Shown here: positions 55,324 to 64,000 of the stretch, piece after piece
Layout of the letters: each line of letters starts with the position of its first letter
How positions within the stretch are numbered: the first letter of the stretch is position 1
Assembly (NCBI GenBank): GCA_026120035.1
Contig: JALRME010000033.1
Span: 186,001 to 250,000 of the forward strand
Reading direction: 5' to 3'
From: Coleophoma eucalyptorum
Lineage: Eukaryota > Ascomycota > Leotiomycetes > Helotiales > Dermateaceae
Length of the DNA: 64,000 bases
Notes under the pieces: model-generated
Database searches by the model: none
What the model was told of the DNA's origin: nothing
What the model saw: only the letters and a program-made list of their open reading frames with translations
Translations under genes and position numbers: made by a program

Positions 55324-56876
55324 TCGTGGCCTGCTTATGAGGCTGGCAAGCGTGACCCAATACTTTGTGCCTGCCATGGGATTTGTCATGTGGCTTCATA
55401 TCCGAGATGTCTTCTTTTATGTAGTGGGTAACCTCCAGTTTCTTCTCCTTGTCTCCGCATAAATGCCCAAAGATACTGAACACATAGGTATACAGGTCAA
55501 TCTCTTTCTTCCTAGTCGTCGCATTGGGAAGGTTATTGGTCTTGGTCACCCAGGCCATCATGGTATATGGCCCAAGCACATGGCTCCAACGCGAGGACTC
55601 GAAAGTCGATCCCCCTGTCCTGGGTAAGCAATCCCTACCTAAACCCTTGCACAATACCCACTAGTATACAAACTTTTACACTACATCTCCTCATTCCTTA
55701 GATTCTCAGCTGCTTGTGCTCCCACATTTGTTAACCCCATTCGTTTGCGTACATTTTCCACGTCAATTGCTTATTCTGCTCGCTTCATAGACTCAATACT
55801 CTTGCCAACCATGGTATGTTCCAACTCATGACGCCCTGATCTGTGCTGCAGCGCATCTAAAGTAAGTCCCCGTATGTCGTTCACATATCTAACTTTCATA
55901 GGTATTCTGCCCCGTGATGGCAGACGCATCACCTATGGGCAAATGTCGCATGCTGTCCAGCACGCATACAACCTTTCACCGGCACTTGGCGATCAGCTTA
56001 CTTCTTCTGCCTTTCTACTTGACCAAGGACGTGGTTGGATCAACTTGTACGACCTCAATGCCCTGAACGTAAGTAGAGATGCACTTGTAGCTTCAAGATT
56101 TTTTAAGAAAAAGGCAATGTTACGCCATTTCCGTTGGACTATAGCTACCCCTTACATCATGTTCTTGTTGTTCTTATTTTGAGACCTTTAACTAATTGAT
56201 CTATACTCCAATCAGGTTATCCAGCACGACGCATCTTTCACGCGTCCTGATATTGCCTTCTGCTCAGACCAAAGTTATCCACACCGAGAGTTGGTGGAGA
56301 AGTTCTTATCCTATTCCTCGGATGGCCAATCTCTGTCCCTCGATGATATGAGCTACGCTTCAAGTGTCATTCGTGCCGAATCCAAAGCCTCTAATGGCCA
56401 ATGTTCGCTCTCGTGGAGTTTCATACACAAGTTTTTTGGTGGGTCTCACTGCAACTACCATTCCATCCACTTCCTTATTTACATGTTCCAATTCACCGTT
56501 TATTATTTACTGTTGTTGTTTACATTTAGTACTTTTTATGCTAACTGATTCTTGCTTTGTTAGGTTCTGGAAATGCAGCACTGATGTATTCCCTCTTCGG
56601 GAGTAATGTTAGAGACTTGAGAGTTTGGCTTTCTGAGGAACGTTTCCCAGAAGGCTGGGAACCAAAGAATAGAGAAGCCGTTGGCCACACTATACTGGCA
56701 TGTTCATTATCCTTCTAATCTCTTTGGCACTGGGACGCATGCTAATTCCAGTCACGTGTATAGCAAGCTCAAGTCACTTCGCTCGCAATTGAGTTTAACA
56801 TCAATGAGAAGCAGCAACTGCGTCTTCAGGACAAACTTTCGGTCAAGACCCCTCTTCTCGCCAATGGGGTATAAAC
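55324..56876 (+). pseudogene. heme-thiolate peroxidase (chloroperoxidase/UPO family), probably damaged
   Basis: Exons that decode well: 55791-55813 (LNTLANH), 55902-56068 (GILPRDGRRITYGQMSHAVQ), 56216-56438 (IQHDASFTRPDIAF, then SVIRAESKASNGQ) and 56564 to about 56697 (GSGNAALMYSLFG, then RFPEGWEPKNREAVGHTIL). A final piece is TSLAIEFNINEKQQLRLQDK, ending at 56876. These are consecutive blocks of the peroxidase_2 family. Two problems remain. The upstream candidate exon (SWPAYEAGKRDP, 55324-55359) continues LCACHG where the heme-ligand Pro-Cys-Pro should be. The last junction also lacks an in-phase GT-AG pair. The EHD metal site reads QHD. Either exons are missed or the gene has decayed. Confidence 0.6.
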
Positions 56877-58682
56877 TATGTACTCGCTCACCCGTATGGT
56901 TGCTTCCGTATCTGCAAGGAGTCAATGGCTGTCTGCTTACCTGTACGAAGAAGGCGGGTTGGTCCTACTGTTTGCAAACTTAACCTTTACGGTTATAGTT
57001 TCCGAGAAGTTTCTGTGGGGCGAGACAAAACGTGGGGTTACTGTTTGCATACTTAACTTTATTTTAATAGTCAAAGTTTCAGGGTGTTTTAACAGGATGA
57101 TGGGGATGCAACGTGGCATTAAAAGACAACATAGAGTAGTTCGAAATGTATTTTGGGATTTCCCATTACACTTAAAGAGCCCCAACTTCATTATAGTTGA
57201 TAATGTGTATATTCACCAGTAGTTCTATCTACAATAATAATAAAATCTCCTATCAAGTAGAAGTGATAGGTCTTGCAGGGAATCATTCAAGGAATTGCTT
57301 TGGTCATTTTACCCAGCTTCGTGTTTAGGGAGTGATTCCCGAAAGTTTATTTTAAGACAAGCTGCAGAACATATACCAGTGGGAAGTAGAGCAGTTTTCG
57401 AGAAATGTCAACTGCTAGGCCATGCTGGTTTCATTTCTCGGGGTCTCAGCTTGGTACAAAAAGTCATTTTTCGTACGTAAAAATATACATTTCTCATGAA
57501 CAAGTCTGCTTACGATGCTTGTCTGGTTTCGAAAAAGTCTGCCCACGCCTGGAACCAATTTTGGGGACCCGCCTCGGCCCGGCACGAAAACATAACGTTT
57601 CTACCATGTGGTACTCCACAAATGTCTTGCTTTCTAGGCAAATTCCATGCTGGATATTCTAGCCTTGACTAACTCCTACATCCCGTCCCAGAGCTACACT
57701 AAGAAATTTATGTCGGCCTTGGCCGACCCTAAATTAGCACCCAGGAACCTGCCGCCAACGGCCGTAAACAAATAGTATTGCTGCTTTATAATTATTCCGT
57801 GGTAAGCGCTTTCCTTGTTCTTGAATGGCTTGGAAAGTGTAATTATGATCTGCAAACATCACTTAATATCCATCCTACTTCGGTGGCTTTTACCATGCCA
57901 ACTAGTTTATTAACATAGATTCTAATAAGAAAGTTTTTAGTATTATTTTTCCGACCCTTGGTATGACATATGCGGGGTTCTAAAGAAGACTACGGGGTGG
58001 CCTTATACCGGAGATCCCGCCCATCCTCGTATAATGGGAACTTCTGGCCGCGCCCGATGTGTATTCATAGAAGGAGCAGCCTAATCACGTAACTCACTAT
58101 CAGAAACTCGGGGCCCTCTTGTTATGTAAGAGTGATTTAAAAAAGCTATACTACTATACTACATACTCAGACCATGCTTACATACACCATACCATGATTG
58201 TAGGCTGTAACTTAAATCTCACCAATTTAGACCTTGGGATATACGAGGCTGAGCTCTTTTTGTGAGTTCTGCACTGCCATAGTTTTCTAGCTGCATTTTC
58301 TGCTTGCAGTACTTCTAGGTTGCAGGGCCGGCAACTGAAAGCAAATAACGCCCAAACTGAAGCCACAAATAACAACTCACTATGGAGCTTCTATCAACGA
58401 ATGGTAATACCGAGGTATCTTGTGCTTGTCTTTTGAAGTGATTGCAAATCAGACAAAACTGATTGTCCAATGCTCACGTGTGTACTGATGTGGGATAAAA
58501 GGAAACTTCACCCACCCCCTCCATCATAGCAACTGCAAAGAATGAGGATACATCAAATTTCTCGACCACAACCACACTTAAGATCAATATCTTTCTATGA
58601 TCTTTTGAACAGTTTCCAACCATATAGCTAAATATCTCATATCAAAGCTTAAAAATTTATTCTCATCCCACAAAGAGTAATC
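56877..58682. other. gene-free region upstream of the dioxygenase
   Basis: About 1.8 kb with no supported gene. A block near 56970-57010 (CTGTTTGCAAACTTAAC) recurs in altered form at 57040-57075. The last 130 bp form the probable promoter and leader of the dioxygenase gene. Confidence 0.45.
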
Positions 58683-61255
58683 ATGCCACTCGTTCTAGGA
58701 CAAGGAGTACTGCCAACACCTAGACTCCCACAGCATCTCCAACAGCTCCACGACATAATCGACAAACGACTTCCCCCTGAACGCACTGAGACACCAGATG
58801 AGGGCCTATCCCATCTGGTTGGTAGCCTTTCCAGGATCAGCGTCGGCCAGGGTGATAACACCAGTGAAACAGCCAATCGTGCAAAGCTGACAGACTGGTC
58901 TCTTCTTCAGAGAGACATCATTGAATTCTTGAAGAATAATAAGGGCCTCATTGGTGATGTCACAAGCCAGGGAAACAGAATCGGGGATGATCTTCGACTG
59001 CTCATTGATGCTGTGCATTCGAAGGCTCAAAATCAAGGTCTTGATGATAAGCAGTATATTGTCAGTGTTCCAATTGCACTGTAGTGCTAAATTCAATGAA
59101 GGAGAGTATACTAATATTACTTATATAGATGGAGCGCGTTATCCAGCTTGCAATATCATTTCCCAATGGCTCTGAAATCCAGAAGAAGCTCACCGGGCTC
59201 CTTGTAAAGGAGTTGTGGGATAGCTTGCAGCACCCACCGTTGACGTACCTTGGGGACAAGTATGAGTATCGCAGGGCTGACGGGTCGAACAACGTAAGTT
59301 TGTCTTCCATGTCAACAGACAAACCGTTTAGGTCACGTATCATTCAACTGATTGGATTTAATTGCTAGAACATTCTGAATCCAAGTCTGGGGAAGGCCGG
59401 TAGCGCATACGCAAGAAGTGTCATTCCAATGACTCCTGGGAGAGTATATCCGGATTCCTCCGAAGTGTTTGATAGTATGTGTTGAGTGAAGCAGCATGAT
59501 CATATAACTAGTTAGAAGTTAATATATACTAACGCTTAACAGAACTGCTTGCTCGAAATGGAAGACCAAAGGAACACCCAAACAGAATTTCAAGCATGCT
59601 ATTTTATTTGGCTACCATTATCATTCATGGTCTGAAATATTCCAATCAATATTATATTGAAAAATCATACTAACCAGGTCTCAGATGCGTTTCGTACCGG
59701 TGACGATTCAGATAAACCGGATATGAATACCTCAAGCACTTCCTCGTATCTTGACTTGGCCCCATTATACGGTAACAACGATATTGAGCAAGACAGGGTT
59801 CGTGTTAAGAAAGATGGGCTACTCAAGCCAGATACATTCCACGAACCACGTTTAATAGGATTTCCACCTGGTGTATGCGCTTTTCTCATTACGTTCAACC
59901 GCTTCCATAACCATGTAGCTACAGAGTTAAAACGAGTCAATGAGGCAGAAAGGTTCTCGCCGAGTCCACGCTTAAACAAAGTTGAAGCAGAGAAGAAGGT
60001 TGATGAAGACCTTTTCCAAACAGCAAGACTGTAAGTCCGCTGCCCCTTTGATGCTAAGACATTTTTACTTCATGCTAATAGCCAACAAGTATAACATGTG
60101 GTCTTTACGTAAATATCATCCTCTCCGACTATGTTAGGACAATTCTTAACATGAACTACGCCCCGGACTCGACCTGGGTCCTGGATCCACGGGGCACTAC
60201 AAATAGCGTCTCCGACGACAAGGCTCTTCCGAGAGGTATAGGCAATCAGGTCTCGTGTGAATTTAATCTCATTTACCGCTGGCACTCCACATTGAGCGTC
60301 AAAGACGAGAAGTGGACAAAGGAGTTCATGGAAAAGGAGCTACGTTGCAAAGATGTGTCTAAATTATCTGTAAGGGAGTTTTTGGAAGGACTAAAAGCAT
60401 GGAGGGATCCCATCTTGGCCCAGAAACCGGAAACTCGAACTTTTGGAGGGTTGAAGCGCGATGGTTCGGGCTACTTTGACACAAGACAATTGGCAACGCT
60501 CATTGCAGAGGGTACTCAAGATATCGGAAGTAAGCCCACCCTAAACCTACCCATATCTCCTCTTATAGCACTGTGCTTATAACATGCCTGAAGGCGCATT
60601 CGGAGCACGCCAAACACCTGTGGCGCTTAAGCTCGTCACGATGCTCGGTATGCAGCAGGCTCGTAGCTGGCACGTTGGCACGCTCAACGAGCTGCGCAAA
60701 TTCATGGACTTGAAGCCGCACAGGAGTTTCGAGGACATTAATCCAGACCCTGAGATCCAGGCTGCCATGAAGTCTCTCTATAAGAGCCCCGACTACGTGG
60801 AGCTATATCCTGGCGTGATATTCGAGGAATCAAAGGTGCCTTACATGCCCGGTTCAGGACTGTGTGGAGGCTTCACCATAACCAGAGCAATCCTTAGTGA
60901 TGCTGTTGCTTTGGTCAGAAGTGACCGCTTCTATACTGTGGTGCGTATCCATTCTCGAGAAAAGATAAGAAGTTTTAATGATACTAATTGGCTATCCTCA
61001 AAATAGGGTTGGACGCGCGCCTCACTGACAGATTGGGGCTTCGGTTTCATCAACGATGAAACTCATAACACCGAACTCGCTCGCGGAGGCAAGATGCACC
61101 TCCTACTCGACACCGCTTTCCCCAAATTTTATGCCGACAACTCGGTCTGGAAGCTATTCCCCTTTACTAATCCTAGCGAGATCAAACGTATATTTGAGAT
61201 GCAAAATGTGGCATGGAAGTATGATTTTGAAAACCCATTATCAAGAAGGAGTTAG
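58683..61255 (+). CDS. Ppo-like fatty-acid dioxygenase (heme peroxidase domain only)
   Basis: A linoleate/oleate dioxygenase of the animal-type heme peroxidase family that makes hydroperoxy fatty acids, precursors of fungal oxylipin signals. Eight exons, 58683-59060, 59129-59293, 59369-59474, 59543-59629, 59685-60030, 60090-60529, 60594-60940 and 61007-61255, give 705 residues with consistent phases. The distal His lies in YLATIIIHDAF. TSSYLDLAPLYGNN and GFPPGVCAFLITFNRFHNH follow. The catalytic Tyr and proximal His are in FNLIYRWHST. The domain is complete to LFPFTNPSEIKRIF and WKYDFENP. In Ppo enzymes a P450 domain follows and isomerises the hydroperoxide; here the frame stops within eight residues and no P450 sequence is seen downstream. 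Confidence 0.87.
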
Positions 61256-61754
61256 GCTGGAGCGCAAAGAAACAAAAAAAAGAATAAAGAAAAAACCCGT
61301 AAAAAACTGTGCCTCGTTTCTAAGAATATCGGTAGTCTAATAAATTCAAATTGTGATCAACTCAAAATCCCAAGTTGATTTGAAAAGAGTCGAAGATTAC
61401 CCACTTATGCTTACTTTAACTTTCGTTACGTCAAATGATTCATTCTATGATATATTGAGACTTAAACGGTAGTGTTAAATCATAGTATATACTTTATCCA
61501 TCATATTTTGACCTAAAGCTTGCCAAAGAGAACTATGAAAGCATGAGTACAATCCTGTACAAACTGCTGTGAAACTCTGGTCAAGGTTGGTAAAATAAAT
61601 GATAGAGGATTGGATTTTGTACGTGAATAACTTTCTTGCTCAAGATAGCTCACCTCAATTATTTCGAAGTTAACATGTGAACAATAAAAGCATGATTTAT
61701 CCATTCATTATTGTATAACATTAAATATCAACTTTTTTTTATTTTAAACCAGTA
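61256..61754. other. intergenic between convergent genes
   Basis: 3' flanks of the dioxygenase and the transporter; no P450 motifs (such as F..G...C.G) are visible here. Confidence 0.5.
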
Positions 61755-63602
61755 TTAGGCGTCTTGAATTGCGCTCAGAGGGCAATACTCCGCCTTCCCG
61801 CCATCATCATCATCCAGTCTTGTTATCAAAAATGCAGCTGCAAGCGCTGATACACCCCCCAGGCTAAGCACCAACCCAAAGCTATCTTCTGGCCTATCGG
61901 AGTCAAACCTATCAAAGACCCAGAAAACAAAGCTACAAAGGAGTGCAGCGAGAATCTGGGGTAAAGCAATGGCGACATTATGTAGCCCGATCACGGTGCC
62001 AAGCCGTCGCTCAGATTCATCTTCGCTTGTTTCCAGCAAAGACTCAGCCGCATCATCGTTCTGGCGGGGATCAGGATCGACCGAGATGGTGGTGCTGATG
62101 ATGGCAAATGGAGCCCATATAGTGACAGCCCAACTTATACCAGCTATACCCGCTAGGACACGGGTGCCGGCGACAGACGAGATAAGTAAGGTTTGCAGCA
62201 TGCAGGTTGCAAATAGTATTTGTGAGACCATCCAGAGGTGGCGTATGCTGCTCATCCACGTCGAGACCGTGCTGACCCATTGGGAGAGTACAGATGATGG
62301 ACGGTGGTGTGGGACGCGGTCTCTTGATAAAATGAGGGTCGGTATGAGGATGCTTGCGACTAGGGATATGATAGCAAAGATGAGCATACCAAAGGAGCCG
62401 GCTTTGGCTGCCTCGTCGATTGATACCGATTCAGACTGACCGGCATGGGCTTCAGGACTCGCCAAATCTACTCTTGATTAGTAAGAAGTCTTGTTAAGTT
62501 GAGCATATTGCCAATGGCTTACACTTATAGCCTATGTAAACGTCCATGTAGAATAGGAAGGGAAACCAGCCCATCCACGAAAAGAATTGTCCCATACAGA
62601 CTCGCTGCACTTGGGATGGTAGATTCCGGAAGCTTGTAACAAGCCGGCCCACCTTGCGGCGAAGTCCCTCCTTATCCACGTTGGCTCGGTTTCGAGCCAT
62701 GGGAGGGTCTCTAGTCGTCCAACAGGTTATGGCGACGGAGATTGCGAGCCACACCGAAGTGAGGAAACACAGGACTTGGAATTGGGTGCGCCCAAATAAC
62801 GGGAACCAAGAAGGGAGGTCGATGGATCCGCAAAAGTAGCTGGAAACATTCGAGATGCTAACAATGCGACCAGCCCAAGCATTAGCCGTATCCTGTTGGT
62901 CTTTGGGGCATGAGTCGACGATGAAGGCTCGAAGGCAGCCTTGTACTGGCTGGATTGCAATATTGGTTGCAATGACGAACAACACGGCTATAACTGCCGT
63001 CGCATTGGCAATTAATTGGCTATGTTGCTCCACACCCATGGCACAGGTGGCCGCAGTGATCAGATCCTTAGCCCAAGCCTGGCCAAACAAACACAAGATA
63101 ATAGCTGCGCTACCACCGACAATAAAGGGCTTGCGTCGGCCCCATTTTGACTGGCATTCATCACTGCAGAGACAGAAGTAGGGTTGAAAGACGGCTCCTG
63201 AGATTGGACCGGCCAGCCACACAAGGGACATCACAGGTTTGCTGAGTCCGAGACTCATTAAGTACTCCTTCCAGATGGTTAGCAATGATACACGACCATG
63301 GAATTCCTCCATGAACGTACGGAGCCATTTCCAAACTGTACGGCAAAGACGCCTTGCAAGCTGAGAGATTAATTAACAACCTGAACTGGCCTTATGGGTT
63401 TCTGGGAGAAGAGTACTTACCCACCAAGCCCGATAGTCACACAAATGAGATCCAGCGTGCTTTTGCGGAGTCCAAAACGGCTTCCCCGCGTGAGACCATG
63501 CTTCTCAATCATAGCCTCTTCCTCATTGTCCATTGGCATCATGTCGGGCATGGGTACCTGCTCGTTGACAATGGTACCTTCCCCGTTGTTTGTCGGTGCC
63601 AT
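61755..63602 (-). CDS. GPH-type sucrose/maltose transporter
   Basis: A proton-coupled disaccharide carrier of the glycoside-pentoside-hexuronide family (related to plant SUC/SUT and fission-yeast Sut1), 560 residues in four exons: 63602-63421, 63360-63321, 63267-62523 and 62470-61755. The start was fixed by the Asn/Asp/Glu-rich cytosolic leader and by splicing TIGLGG to LQGVFAVQFGNGSEYL. Family motifs: LSLGLSK-like MSLGLSKP, VWLAGPISGAVFQPY and the conserved SKWGRRKPFIVGG loop. The second half contains SVAGTRVLAGIAGISWAVTI and GTVIGLHNVAIALPQILAAL. Loop 6-7 is short with Arg/Lys-rich KVGRLVTSFRNLP. The acceptor of the last intron could shift by two bases. It imports sucrose or maltose at the plasma membrane. 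Confidence 0.88.
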
Positions 63603-64000
63603 GGCTGGGCTGCAGCAGTCGAACGGCGAACGGCTGGGTCATACAGATTGACCGTATTGACCAGAGATTAAATAAAGAGAACTCAACTCCGATCGCGTGC
63701 CTACATCCGGAGGTCGTGAGAGCGTGCCAACTTGTCATATAGCTAGCTGCCTTTGCTGGAGAGACGTCGATCTTACACGGCGCTGTACCGAATCCCCCGC
63801 TAACGCCAGCTTGAAGCACGTGGTAGTTTCAGCCAGGTCCCGGCCGGCGCTGGTTGGCCAGCAGCAACACGCGACACCCCATCCTTCCAAAGGCTATATT
63901 AAGCCCTCGGTTGCACTCTTCTGGACTTTTAGAGGAACAAATTCTATACGCCGTATACTATACTTCTGGGATCCCAGCTAATGGCTTTAGCAGAGAGGGC
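63603..64000. other. upstream flank of the transporter, window end
   Basis: Promoter region of the transporter gene, GC-richer than the AT-rich gaps elsewhere. No other gene start was recognised before the window ends. Confidence 0.5.

Overview
The window is nuclear DNA of a filamentous ascomycete. Genes carry short (about 45-75 bp) GT-AG introns with CTAAC/CTGAC-like branch sites. The protein families are typical of Pezizomycotina: Zn(II)2Cys6 regulators, a HET-domain fragment, a SesB/NB-ARC/TPR NLR, Ppo-type fatty-acid dioxygenase, heme-thiolate peroxidase, DUF2235, GMC oxidoreductase, GH71/CBM24 pieces and DUF7730. A Leotiomycete/Helotiales-like fungus would fit, but that is inference. Intact, moderate-GC genes alternate with AT-rich, gene-poor stretches full of broken genes, as expected where repeat-induced mutation and transposition have acted.

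Left part (1-20.7 kb): a truncated zinc-cluster regulator at the window edge; a frame-broken secreted protein; an internally deleted FAD monooxygenase; an alpha/beta hydrolase; an aldo/keto reductase; and an F-box-like protein. Next come remnants of GH71/CBM24-type alpha-1,3-glucanase genes, one of them joined to a DUF7730 gene, then a four-exon fungal regulator, a Ure2p-like glutathione transferase and a HET-domain fragment. Three loci (3.6-4.0, 9.05-9.28 and 14.5-14.85 kb) carry 5S rRNA-related units on the minus strand with a conserved 76-77 bp spacer. Two of them share a chimeric unit in which 5S nucleotides 1-63 are fused to a non-5S tail ending in decamer repeats.

Middle part (20.7-42 kb): an unusually GC-rich intronless secreted glycoprotein gene; a DHA1-type MFS exporter; an acyl-CoA thioesterase; a zinc-cluster regulator gene broken by stop codons and running into an array of 81-bp ankyrin-like repeats; and a ten-exon sugar transporter divergent from an acylaminoacyl-peptidase, with copies of a TTGACCGCGGA motif between them. 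The most striking gene is a reconstructed 1,446-residue NLR (SesB-like hydrolase, NB-ARC, TPR) at 37.46-42.07 kb. Fourteen of its TPR units are near-identical 126-bp repeats.

Right part (42-64 kb): GATA-finger and SDR remnants, a type-B carboxylesterase, an intact SDR, a DUF2235 hydrolase, a GMC oxidoreductase with an Asn/Gly/Ser/His-rich N-terminus, a probably damaged heme-thiolate peroxidase, a Ppo-like dioxygenase lacking the P450 half, and a GPH-type sucrose/maltose transporter.

No single biosynthetic pathway links these genes. The clearest themes are carbon uptake (two sugar transporters), lipid and oxylipin handling (thioesterase, dioxygenase, esterases) and fungal self/non-self recognition (NLR, HET fragment, ankyrin-repeat locus). 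Exon boundaries were deduced by eye from splice signals, reading frame and family similarity. They need RNA evidence.
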